Positions 34,293 to 42,577 of a stretch of DNA of 64,000 bases are shown in pieces (the first letter of the stretch is position 1; the number at the start of each line of letters is the position of its first letter). A model generated the notes under the pieces. It had not been told where the DNA came from. It worked only from the letters and a program-made list of their open reading frames with translations, and did not search any database. The DNA comes from Nocardiopsis kunsanensis DSM 44524. Lineage in GTDB: Bacteria; Actinomycetota; Actinomycetes; Streptosporangiales; Streptosporangiaceae. The DNA is taken from positions 186,001 through 250,000 of the forward strand of contig NZ_ANAY01000002.1 in assembly GCF_000340965.1 (NCBI RefSeq), written 5' to 3'. The translations under genes were made by a program, and so were the position numbers.

Positions 34293-35654
34293 ATGGATCT
34301 TGAATACATCCAGAACGAATACGGGCTCACGCCGAACGAGCTCCGCGCTGTCCAAGACGCCTACACGACCTTTCGCAACACCACCGCTCCTTTCATGGTT
34401 TCCGTCGCTGCTGAGATCCTGGACGACCTGAAGGAGGACGTCCGAATCAAAGGCGATGACCACAGAATCGCGTTCCTCGGACGCGACGGCACTTCTCTGA
34501 ATCTCGCTGTACGCGAACTCGACCCGGATTTCCACGCCCGGTACTGCGCCAATGTGACTCTGTCCAGGGCTGTTGCCGAATCGGCCCTGCAGGACCGGGA
34601 GAGGAACGAGGGACGTTCCTTCCCAGGCATCGAGACCTTCCGTGGAGCTAGGAGCAAGGTGGATCCGGAAAGCGTCGACTTCTCCCATCAACGGGTTCAG
34701 AGGATGTTCCAACGCGCCGGGGTCCCCATGGGGGAACCGGACAGTTCGGTGACGTTGGTGGACACCAGCTTCAAGGGGACCGTGCAAGAACTCCTCACCG
34801 AGGCCTACCCGGAGACGGAGCTCACCGGAAGGTACGCCTTCCTCAGCAAGACCCCGGACGATCCCCGCCCCGAGGCGAAGCTCGGGTACGTCTTTCACCA
34901 GGAAGCAGGAGAGAAATGGAGCGGTTTCCCAAGCCGATCACTGTCCGAGGATCCAGCTGAGACCTTCGGGAACCAGGATGCGCTCGGCACCATCGAGGAG
35001 ACCCTGCACGGCCCTCTCGACAGTCCGAAAGGGATCAGCCCGTCCGGCCCCGTTCAACGCCCCCAGCGTGAGCAGACCGACCCGACCGAGGGGATCAATC
35101 CCAACAGGGTCTCAGAGAGATACAGGTCTCCGAAGGTCAGAGAGGCCGTCAAGGTGGTGGCACTCGATGCGGTCATCGACGCAGCCAGGGACAGCGCTCG
35201 GAAACGCGACGCGGGGCAGGACTGGCGTGCGGAGCTCGAGGACGCACGCCGGTCCTACACCTCCGAGACACGCGCTTGGGTCGCGGGCCGCCCCACGCAA
35301 GACGCCCACCTCACTCCACTGTTCGACAGCTTCGTCCGCCGTGCGGACAAAGGACTGGTGAAGGACCTGTCCCGATCCCTCGAGGGGCGCAAGTTGTCCC
35401 CCGAAGCCCTGCACCGCACGTGGGAAGCCTTCGGCCGTGCGGGCGACCTGGAATCCAAGAAGGCGTATGCGGACAACGTCGGGGCCACGCTCGCGAAAAG
35501 CGGTGCGGACCATCCGGCGCAAGGTTCCGGGACCGCTTCGACCACCGGTAACGCCTCCTCCGGCTCAGCGTCCCCAGCCGTACCGTCGTTCCTGCAGAGG
35601 AGCAGAACGAAGGGGGACGAGCACGGTCACGGTAGTGGCCCTTCGAAGAAGTGA
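34293..35654 (+). CDS. RDG-motif protein, possibly HAD-like (COG5610-like), with disordered tail
   Basis: A 453-residue protein. RIAFLGRDGTSLNLAVREL (about residue 57-75) and, about 100 residues later, VTLVDTSFKGTVQELL resemble the paired FxxRDGxxL and VDxGWxGTxQ motifs of HAD-like proteins associated with polysaccharide loci. This likeness is from memory and not proven. The middle region (260-390) is helical and charged, and the last 45 residues are Ser/Gly/Pro-rich, containing SPAVPSFLQRS. It lies 22 bases after the nucleoside hydrolase gene. The tail motif recurs in the glycosyltransferase four genes downstream. Function is unknown. Confidence 0.6.
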   Translation: MDLEYIQNEYGLTPNELRAVQDAYTTFRNTTAPFMVSVAAEILDDLKEDVRIKGDDHRIAFLGRDGTSLNLAVRELDPDFHARYCANVTLSRAVAESALQDRERNEGRSFPGIETFRGARSKVDPESVDFSHQRVQRMFQRAGVPMGEPDSSVTLVDTSFKGTVQELLTEAYPETELTGRYAFLSKTPDDPRPEAKLGYVFHQEAGEKWSGFPSRSLSEDPAETFGNQDALGTIEETLHGPLDSPKGISPSGPVQRPQREQTDPTEGINPNRVSERYRSPKVREAVKVVALDAVIDAARDSARKRDAGQDWRAELEDARRSYTSETRAWVAGRPTQDAHLTPLFDSFVRRADKGLVKDLSRSLEGRKLSPEALHRTWEAFGRAGDLESKKAYADNVGATLAKSGADHPAQGSGTASTTGNASSGSASPAVPSFLQRSRTKGDEHGHGSGPSKK

Positions 35655-35704
35655 CCAGGCTCCTGGTCCCCGACCGTCAGAGAAGCGACCCCCGAGGAAG
35701 ACCT

Positions 35705-36850
35705 GTGAACGAGACCAAGCGGTACTCGGGCATTCCCGCCCACTTGTCCCTGGCCTGCCTGTTGGTACTGACCGGCTGCGGCAGCGACGACACTCCGACC
35801 GCGCAGGATGCCCCGAACGAGGAATCCCCGGAGGAGGCGGCCGAGATCCCTCCGGAAGACCTCTCGGGCCTACTCATCTTCAACTGGTCCAACGACGACA
35901 CGTTCGTGACCTTCCACGACGTCGAGGACGGAAGCCTGAACATCCGTCTGAGTCTCCACGAGCTCAACGAGGCGGACGAGGAGAGCCATCAGACGGACTG
36001 GAGCCAGTTCGTGTTCTCGCCGGGTTTCCGGAACGCCGTCATCGAGACCGACCAGGGGTTGATCCTGGGATCGCTCGACGGCGAGACCCACTCATACGTT
36101 CCCGGGCCGACGATCGCCCCCGAGGAGGAGGCGAGTTTCAGCGGTGGTGAGATCACCTACTCAGCGCCCCAGTTCAGCCCGGACGGAACACAGATCTGGT
36201 TCGAGGAACGCAGCGAGCACGGTGAGGACGACTCCCGGATCCTCGCGGTCGACGTCGACGATCCCGGGGCCGAGCCCGCACACGTCGGAGACGTTCCCTG
36301 CGTCACGCAGGCTCCCGATACCGTCGAGGAGGTCCAGGTACACGGGCACGGGCTCGAGATCGGCCTTCCCGACACCGTCTACACGATTTCCGAGGGCCTC
36401 GAGCCCGAGGTCCTGGAGCTGGTGGAGAGCGGCCCGCCGGGACAAGACAGTGACCCCGGGGATTCCCTCGAATTCCTGATGAGCGAGGACGGAACGAACA
36501 TCGTCCCGTCGAATTTCGTGCGCGGTCCCGAAGAGACGTTCATCGGCCCTCTCGAGAGCGCGCCTCAGGAGGACACGCACACCCAGCTGTCCCTCTTCTC
36601 CCTGGACGAGGAGGGCTCGGTCATCGATGACGACGTGCTCCTGGAGACCGAGGGCAACCCGATCAACCGGTACTGGTACGACCCCCGGGGCGACCGCCTC
36701 CTCCTTCAGACGAGCGACGCCTACTACCTCCACACGATCGGGGACGACGGCGAGCCCGAACGCGCCTTCGAGGCACTGGACTTCGGAGAGGACGGCGATG
36801 TGGCCGGGGAGTCCGACTCCCTGGGCATTTTCCCACCGCACGAGGACTGA
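35705..36850 (+). CDS. Lipoprotein, probable beta-propeller
   Basis: A 381-residue exported lipoprotein. The leader HLSLACLLVLTGCG places the lipobox Cys near residue 25, followed by an acidic linker. Repeated segments such as APQFSPDGTQIWFEERSEHG and INRYWYDPRGDRLLLQTSDA have the FSPDG...I-W and W-Y-DPRGD-L character of TolB/WD-type beta-propeller blades. The GTG start at 35705 follows GAGGAAG at good spacing. It is unusually acidic. It continues the same-strand series after the secretion genes. A surface-exposed scaffold role is an inference. Confidence 0.75.
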   Translation: MNETKRYSGIPAHLSLACLLVLTGCGSDDTPTAQDAPNEESPEEAAEIPPEDLSGLLIFNWSNDDTFVTFHDVEDGSLNIRLSLHELNEADEESHQTDWSQFVFSPGFRNAVIETDQGLILGSLDGETHSYVPGPTIAPEEEASFSGGEITYSAPQFSPDGTQIWFEERSEHGEDDSRILAVDVDDPGAEPAHVGDVPCVTQAPDTVEEVQVHGHGLEIGLPDTVYTISEGLEPEVLELVESGPPGQDSDPGDSLEFLMSEDGTNIVPSNFVRGPEETFIGPLESAPQEDTHTQLSLFSLDEEGSVIDDDVLLETEGNPINRYWYDPRGDRLLLQTSDAYYLHTIGDDGEPERAFEALDFGEDGDVAGESDSLGIFPPHED

Positions 36851-36909
36851 CCACAGCATGTGGCCGGGCCGAACAGGACAGGCCGCAACGCCCCGTAGGA
36901 GGGAACAGC

Positions 36910-38025
36910 ATGGACAACGACGAGACCGTGTGGGCCGAATACCGGCGGATCTACTCCGCCGCCGCCCGCATGTACTGGCTACAGAAAGCGGAGGTGGGAC
37001 GCGGCCCCGAGTGGTCGCAGGAACGCAGGGATTCCTGGCTCGAATTGAGCCGTATCCTGCACGAACACGCCGCACCCGGGGTCGAGCGCACCGGGCCCAG
37101 CGATCCCACACGCCACCTGATCAGCCAACGTGCGTACGACGACCGGCCCATCCCGCTGGCCGATGCCGCGCGAGCGTGGCAAGAGCGCCTGGACAACTCC
37201 CCCGTCATCAAGTACCCGCGCCTGGACCCCGACCCCTACAGCACCGGCGAAGACGCGCACAACGCCGTCCGCTTCGAACCAGGAAGCTGTGTTCTTCTTC
37301 CCTCCTCCTGGCTGTCCTCGGCTGCGTTGTCCGTCGCAGCTCTGAACTGGCGTCTCGCACCAGGGCGGCCCCCAGTCGTGATCGGCACCGAAGCCGCAGG
37401 ACTCTCGCAGACCTTCCACGACTTGGCCAACCAGGTGCGGGACGCCGTTCCCGGGTCAGCTCCGCTCCCCCACCCGGCGACCGCCTCGTGGATTTCCGCC
37501 GGAACCACACCCCACATCGGCAGCACCGAACCCACGGTTCTGGACGAGCTCTGCTGGACAGCACACGATGCTGCAGAACACACCCCCACCAAGGAGCAGG
37601 CCACAGAGGCCGGGGACCACTCGATTTCCACGGAGGCCATCGAGGCTGCACAGATCGTGCGCACCCTTCTCGCCGGTTCGAGGGGCGAGCCCTGGCGCGA
37701 GCGGGAAACAGGTATCGATCCCAGCCGCTCCCTGCTCGTCTCCGCCGATCACACTTTCGAGCAGTGGGACGCACGTCTGCGGAGGCGAGCCCTGAACTGC
37801 GAGCCCCTGCCCTTCGTCCCCAGTCAGCCGGAGGTTACTGCCCCACCAGCCGAGGGGCCACGGATGAAGGCGATGGCCACGGACACCGCTCTTGTGGTCG
37901 CAGAGCTCCTGGACGAACACGCCGCCCGTCTCCACCCCGGACGCAGCACCGAGATGATCGGCTTCGATTCCTACCCCTTCACCCACTTCATCGACATTTT
38001 CAGCGACCATTTGTTCGCCCTCTGA
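36910..38025 (+). CDS. Hypothetical protein of the secretion operon
   Basis: A 371-residue soluble protein with no signal peptide or clear motif. The N-terminal third is helical (WAEYRRIYSAAARMYWLQKA, PLADAARAWQERLDNSPVI). A small hydrophobic patch (SCVLLPSSWLSSAALSVAAL) precedes VVIGTEAAGLSQTFHDLANQ. The C-terminus includes STEMIGFDSYPFTHFIDIF. The ATG at 36910 follows AGGAGGGAACAGC. It is only 18 bases before the glycosyltransferase gene. I do not recognise the family. Confidence 0.6.
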   Translation: MDNDETVWAEYRRIYSAAARMYWLQKAEVGRGPEWSQERRDSWLELSRILHEHAAPGVERTGPSDPTRHLISQRAYDDRPIPLADAARAWQERLDNSPVIKYPRLDPDPYSTGEDAHNAVRFEPGSCVLLPSSWLSSAALSVAALNWRLAPGRPPVVIGTEAAGLSQTFHDLANQVRDAVPGSAPLPHPATASWISAGTTPHIGSTEPTVLDELCWTAHDAAEHTPTKEQATEAGDHSISTEAIEAAQIVRTLLAGSRGEPWRERETGIDPSRSLLVSADHTFEQWDARLRRRALNCEPLPFVPSQPEVTAPPAEGPRMKAMATDTALVVAELLDEHAARLHPGRSTEMIGFDSYPFTHFIDIFSDHLFAL

Positions 38026-38042
38026 TATAAGGCGGATCCATT

Positions 38043-39692
38043 TTGTCCAGATACCTTTTCATCACCGACTCCGGGAAGATCCGGGACGGCGGACACGTCC
38101 TCAACCAGGAATTAACTACATCTTTGGCCAGGCAGGGACACGAGGTCCATCTGCTCATGCTCGGTGCGACCACGGTCCCACGACCGGGCGTGACCACCCA
38201 CAACGTGCGCGAGCCGTCCCTCACAGCTGACCAAGAATCCGAACTCACTGATCGGTTGAACCGCTGCCGACATGGGATCGACCGGGTATCGACCGAAATA
38301 TCCGAGCGGTTCGCTAAAATCGACCGAGGCAACGCTGGAGTTCCGGAAAGCCGTTCCCACTTCACTGCTGTCGTGGGTTATGGAGACGTCACAGGTCCGG
38401 CTGCTCTGGAGATCAGGAATTGTTTCTATCCCGATGCTGTTGTGGCCAACGGCATCACCATGGACCCCGAACAGCTATTCAAGACCCTGAAGGCTCCGGA
38501 ACTGGGCGCACACCGAACCAGCCTGCAGAGCCGAACGTTCTCTGAGTCCGACCTCGTTTTCGCTCACGGAATCAAGTCCGAGAGGGATGCGGCCAGAATC
38601 GCTGCTTCCCGCCCCGGGGCCGTTTCAGTTCCCTCGCTCCACAGCTTCATCCCCGGAACGGACAGCTCTCATCAGCCGGGAGATCTCTGGGACGGCACGG
38701 GCACCATGAACATTCTGATGCTGGGGCGCATGGGGGACCCCAACAAAGGGGCCGCAGACACGGCCAAGGCCATCGAGGGGTTGCGGAACAGTCATGGCAA
38801 AGAGATCCATCTCACTCTCAGGGGGATCCCCGAAGCAGAAAGAGAAGATTTCGAAGACTCCATGGACGCAAATTTGCGACCCGACTGGAGGTCATTCGTC
38901 ACGGTTCAATCATTCACTGATTCCGAGGAGGAGAAAGAACGTTCCATAAGAGATTCACACGCCATGGTAATGGCCACGGAGAGTGAAGCCTACGGACTTG
39001 CTTCAGGGGAGTACTTGGCCCACGGGAAACCTTTACTCGTCACCGAGGGGAACGGAAACGGGTACACGGAAGTACTGAAGTCGTGGGAGGGCATGCCCGA
39101 GAGAGCACGAATGCTCGTCATCGACGACAGCAACACCAGGAGCACTCAAGGCAACGCAATCTCTCCCGCAGATCCGACGGTTCTTCCGAGTGCGAGTCGG
39201 CACGTGGCCATCAGTGAGAAGATCGCGGACCTGCACGACAATTATTACGAGTACCTACAGTCAACGCGCGAAGCATGTGCTGTCCTGGAGCACTACAACA
39301 AGGACCACATGGCACAGAGCCTGGACCAGGCCGTCACCGAACGGCACGATGGGATCATCCGGCACACCAGGCAAACTGCCGACGGGGGGCTGCGTCCGAC
39401 CCATGACCACGAGATCACGGCGGGTTTACCCGAACACTTGCACGGCGTCGCGCTGAACCCGTCCGCCCCCGGACATCGAGACACGGCGGACCCCAGCAAC
39501 GCTACTCCGCCGCAGCCCGGCCACTCTCCGGCGGCCGTACCCCAGCGAAGGCCCACCTTCCTCGCCAGCAGCACGGCAGCCTCCACGACCGGCCAGGCCC
39601 GAGCCAGTGGTGATGCCGCGGAGAAGCCCCCGCAGCACGGCTCTCGGAACCCCAGCCTGCACAACCGAAAGGGCCACAGTACGAGCCGCTGA
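38043..39692 (+). CDS. GT-B-fold glycosyltransferase with disordered C-terminal tail
   Basis: A 549-residue protein. The N-terminus LSRYLFITDSGKIRDGGHVL, followed by SLARQGHEVHLLML, is the acceptor-side Rossmann start of GT-B glycosyltransferases. MNILMLGRMGDPNKGAADTA (about 220) opens the donor domain, and AMVMATESEAYGLASGEYLA, then HGKPLLVTEGNGNGY, is the E-x7-E-like donor-sugar motif of family-4-type enzymes. The last 110 residues are low-complexity, with SPAAVPQRRPTFLASS. The start is TTG 38043 behind AAGGCGG. Codon use is less biased than in its neighbours around 38.2-39.3 kb. It is the last gene of the secretion series; the acceptor is unknown. Confidence 0.75.
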   Translation: MSRYLFITDSGKIRDGGHVLNQELTTSLARQGHEVHLLMLGATTVPRPGVTTHNVREPSLTADQESELTDRLNRCRHGIDRVSTEISERFAKIDRGNAGVPESRSHFTAVVGYGDVTGPAALEIRNCFYPDAVVANGITMDPEQLFKTLKAPELGAHRTSLQSRTFSESDLVFAHGIKSERDAARIAASRPGAVSVPSLHSFIPGTDSSHQPGDLWDGTGTMNILMLGRMGDPNKGAADTAKAIEGLRNSHGKEIHLTLRGIPEAEREDFEDSMDANLRPDWRSFVTVQSFTDSEEEKERSIRDSHAMVMATESEAYGLASGEYLAHGKPLLVTEGNGNGYTEVLKSWEGMPERARMLVIDDSNTRSTQGNAISPADPTVLPSASRHVAISEKIADLHDNYYEYLQSTREACAVLEHYNKDHMAQSLDQAVTERHDGIIRHTRQTADGGLRPTHDHEITAGLPEHLHGVALNPSAPGHRDTADPSNATPPQPGHSPAAVPQRRPTFLASSTAASTTGQARASGDAAEKPPQHGSRNPSLHNRKGHSTSR

Positions 39693-39897
39693 GGGACATG
39701 GACCCGCGAGATCTCTCCGAGGGACCATGGCCACAGGCGTCCCACCTCCACTGACCGGCAGTGACCCGCGCTACAAGCGAGGACCGGCTTGAGCATCCGG
39801 GCCGGGTGTTGTGATGCAATAAGGACGTGTTCGTGAACCCGTGGAGGGCTCCCGAGACCGGCAACAGCACCGAGATTCAGGAGGAGGTTGGCACTCC

Positions 39898-40692
39898 ATG
39901 ACCAACCGCGCATACGTGATCGCAGGGTCGGAGGCCACCGGCGGCGCCGGCATCCAGGCCGACCTCAAGGCCTTCCAAGAGCTCGGCGTCTACGGGATGG
40001 GCACGATCACCTGCATCGTCTCCTTCGACCCGAAGAACGACTGGGCACACCGCTTCGTCCCGATCGACCCGGGTGTCATCTCCGACCAGATCGAGGCGGC
40101 CACGAGCTGCCACGACCTCGACGTCGTCAAGATCGGGATGCTCGGAAGACCCGAGACCATCGACGTGGTCGAGCAAGGCCTCAAGGGTCAGGAGTGGCGA
40201 CACGTCGTCCTGGACCCGGTCCTGATCTGCAAGGGTCAGGAGGCCGGGGCGGCCCTGGACACCGACAAGGCCCTGACCGCGCAGATCCTGCCGCTGGCCA
40301 CGGTCATCACGCCCAACCACTTCGAGGCTCGCACCCTGGCCGGCATGGAAAGCATCGACACGGTCGACGACCTGATCGAGGCCGCCCGCCGTATCCACGA
40401 GCTGGGCCCGCGCCACGTCATCGCCAAGGGCGGCACCGAGCTGCCCGGACCCGACGCCGTGGACGTGCACTTCGACGGCGAGGACGTCACCGTCCTGAGC
40501 GCCCCGAAGATCGGCCAGGAGCGCGTCAGCGGCGCAGGCTGCACCTTCGCCGCCGCCATCACGGCCGAGCTCGCCAAGGGCGCGGACGTGGGCAGCGCCG
40601 CGGAGACCGCCAAGGCCATGGTCCGCGAGGGCATCACGGGGCGCCTGGCCACCCACGCACCCTTCTCGTCCGTGGTTCCGATCGCGCCTTAG
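39898..40692 (+). CDS. pdxK: Pyridoxine/HMP kinase (PdxK/ThiD family)
   Basis: A 264-residue ribokinase-fold kinase that phosphorylates pyridoxal/pyridoxine or hydroxymethylpyrimidine. GSEATGGAGIQADLKAFQEL (about residues 10-29) is the ThiD/PdxK start block, where most ThiD proteins read GSDSSGGAGIQADLK. VVLDPVLICKGQEAG, PNHFEARTLAG and the anion-hole ERVSGAGCTFAAAITAELAK near the C-terminus hold the catalytic Cys/Gly loop. The Ser-Gly-Ala-Gly-Cys version and the shortened length favour the PdxK-like group. The ATG at 39898 follows AGGAGGAGG. It is monocistronic, ended by a strong hairpin. The symbol is provisional between pdxK and thiD. Confidence 0.85.
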   Translation: MTNRAYVIAGSEATGGAGIQADLKAFQELGVYGMGTITCIVSFDPKNDWAHRFVPIDPGVISDQIEAATSCHDLDVVKIGMLGRPETIDVVEQGLKGQEWRHVVLDPVLICKGQEAGAALDTDKALTAQILPLATVITPNHFEARTLAGMESIDTVDDLIEAARRIHELGPRHVIAKGGTELPGPDAVDVHFDGEDVTVLSAPKIGQERVSGAGCTFAAAITAELAKGADVGSAAETAKAMVREGITGRLATHAPFSSVVPIAP

Positions 40693-40719
40693 CACGCGGG
40701 CCGCGCCGCGTACACGCCA

Positions 40720-40754
40720 CACCGGCCCTGTCGTACTCAGCGACGGGGCCGGTG
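40720..40754 (+). terminator. Strong hairpin terminator after the kinase gene
   Basis: The arms 40720-40733 and 40741-40754 form a 14-bp stem (CACCGGCCCTGTCG with its partner) with one G-U-type mismatch and a 7-base loop TACTCAG. It starts 28 bases after the kinase stop. Confidence 0.75.
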
Positions 40755-40779
40755 GCGTTCGGAGCAGGGGCAACGCGGC

Positions 40780-40794
40780 CCGGTTCGGAACCGG
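40780..40794. promoter_or_regulatory. Palindrome upstream of the first GT-B gene
   Basis: CCGGTTCGGAACCGG is a perfect 15-base dyad (7-bp arms, one central base) 22 bases before the candidate start of the GT-B gene. It is positioned like an operator, but no cognate regulator is known. Confidence 0.4.
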
Positions 40795-40816
40795 CCACCG
40801 GGGACGCACGCCCTTG

Positions 40817-42541
40817 ATGCACGGTCGGTACAGTGTTCCGACTGTGAGAGAAGATCCCGAGATCAGCGCATTCGTCCCGAAGTGGCAGACCTTGCAGGCA
40901 CCACTGCGCGTCCTGGCGATCATCCACAACGTCACCTCCGCGACCCGCATGATGGACGTCCTGCCCGCCCTGGAGGACGACCCCCGCGTACAGACCGTGC
41001 TGACCTGGACCCGCTCCTCGCCCTTCCGGCACGGGGTCGAGAAATTCCTCGACGACACCGGATACCTGGTCATGGAATGGGAAAAGGCCCTCGAGCAAGA
41101 ATTCGATCTCGCGATCGGCACCAGCCTCGGCGGCGACATCCACAAGATCTCCGCGCCTTTCCTGCGCCTTCCGCACGGCATGGGGTACAATAAATATCTG
41201 AAGCCGGAAATCCGGAAATCCGGAAATCCGGTCTTCGGTCTCTCGCGGGAATGGCTCCTCCACGACGGTGAACCTGTCCCGGCCGCGCTCGCGCTCTCCC
41301 ACGACGAACAGGCCGAACGCCTCGCCGCCGACTGCCCCGAGGCCTTGCCCCGCGCCTTCGTCGCCGGCGATCCCTGCCACGACCGTATCCTCGCCGGGTT
41401 CCCCCACCGCGCCCGCTATCGCCGCGCCCTCGGGGTCCGCCCCCACCAGCAACTCGTCCTCATCAGTTCCACCTGGGGCACCCGGTCCCTCTTCGGCCGC
41501 CACCCCAGTCTCCCTGCCCGGCTCCTCGGGTCCCTGCCCCAGGACGAGTACCGGGTCGCCCTCGCCCTGCACCCCAACATCTGGCACGGCCACGGTCCCG
41601 GCCAGGTCGACGCCTGGCTCGCCCGCGCCCGCCGGGCCGGGCTCATCGTCCTGCCCCCGAACGAAGGGTGGCGCGCCGCGATCGTCGCCTCCGACGCGGT
41701 GGTCGGTGACCACGGCTCCGTGAGCTACTACTCCGCAGCCGCAGGGCGTCCCGTCGTACTCGACACCGCGGGCCATGGAGCCGTGGCCCCCGATTCCCCC
41801 ATCGCACGCCTCTTGGAGACCGCTGTCCCCTACACGCAGGAGGTCCCCGTCGAGGAGCTCCTACGCCGCGCCCATGAGCTCGTGGACACCACCAAGAGCG
41901 TGGCGGAGCACTGGGTCTCCTCACGCCCGCGGGGGTCCCTCGCCCTCGTCCGGAGCCGGATGTATGACCTCATGGGCGCAGAGGAACCCGAAATCCCAGT
42001 GGCGACCCGCGCCGTTCCCGCCCCGGTCCCCGAACCCGGCCCCGCACACCCGGCACAGTGGGTGCGCATCACCGGCCTGCCCGACGACGTGCTGCGCGTA
42101 CGCCGGATCCCGGCCGCCGCCTATGATCACCGCGCACCCGGCAACGAGGCACCCGGCCACCTCGCGGTCCGGGACGAGGAGACCGACGAACGGCTCAACG
42201 GCCTCGCCGACCTGGTGCTCTGCCACGAGGACGATCTCCCCGAGGACGGCGCAGCCTGGGCCCGCAGTGTCTTCACCCACCGGCTCACCCCGGCCGCAGC
42301 CGTCGTCCACGGCCCCGACGGCTGTGTGCTCCACGGACGGGACGGCACCCTTACCCGCGTCCGACTGACCGGGGCGACCGAGGGGTTCGACCCGTCCCTG
42401 CTGCCACTCATCGTTCACCACGCCGGTTCCGACCCCCGGTTGGGCACACAGGTGAGGTCCGGTTCCCTGCGGCTGACGGTCGAGGCCGGGGGCATCTGGG
42501 AGATCGAGGCCGTCGTGACCGGCGGCCCCGAGCGCGCATGA
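40817..42541 (+). CDS. GT-B-fold protein related to CDP-glycerol glycerophosphotransferases (copy 1)
   Basis: A protein of about 574 residues. The N-terminal domain (LRVLAIIHNVTSATRMMDVLPAL...) and the second domain (LVLISSTWGTRSLFG, VALALHPNIWHG, VASDAVVGDHGSVSYYSAAA) have the order seen in TagF-like glycerophosphotransferases and related GT-B enzymes, where the last block binds the nucleotide. Residues 400-574 form an extra domain lacking in copy 2 (48837-50093). The start is uncertain among TTG 40814, ATG 40817 and a GTG at 40844 that lies just after a TACAGT box. It converges on an NB-ARC/TPR gene 36 bases away. The homologue downstream has the same partnership. Enzyme activity is unproven. 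Confidence 0.75.
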   Translation: MHGRYSVPTVREDPEISAFVPKWQTLQAPLRVLAIIHNVTSATRMMDVLPALEDDPRVQTVLTWTRSSPFRHGVEKFLDDTGYLVMEWEKALEQEFDLAIGTSLGGDIHKISAPFLRLPHGMGYNKYLKPEIRKSGNPVFGLSREWLLHDGEPVPAALALSHDEQAERLAADCPEALPRAFVAGDPCHDRILAGFPHRARYRRALGVRPHQQLVLISSTWGTRSLFGRHPSLPARLLGSLPQDEYRVALALHPNIWHGHGPGQVDAWLARARRAGLIVLPPNEGWRAAIVASDAVVGDHGSVSYYSAAAGRPVVLDTAGHGAVAPDSPIARLLETAVPYTQEVPVEELLRRAHELVDTTKSVAEHWVSSRPRGSLALVRSRMYDLMGAEEPEIPVATRAVPAPVPEPGPAHPAQWVRITGLPDDVLRVRRIPAAAYDHRAPGNEAPGHLAVRDEETDERLNGLADLVLCHEDDLPEDGAAWARSVFTHRLTPAAAVVHGPDGCVLHGRDGTLTRVRLTGATEGFDPSLLPLIVHHAGSDPRLGTQVRSGSLRLTVEAGGIWEIEAVVTGGPERA

Positions 42542-42545
42542 ACCC

Positions 42546-42562
42546 CCGCCCTGGCCGGGCGG
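42546..42562. terminator. Short hairpin between convergent genes
   Basis: CCGCCC (42546-42551) pairs with GGGCGG (42557-42562) over a TGGCC loop in the 36-base gap between the GT-B and NB-ARC genes. It could terminate both. Confidence 0.5.
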
Positions 42563-42577
42563 CCGAGCACAACACGG

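Noticed and set aside
19847..39692. Complete integrative conjugative element
   Set aside because: No integrase, excisionase, relaxase, replication gene, tRNA or flanking direct repeat was found within the window, so the boundaries cannot be claimed.
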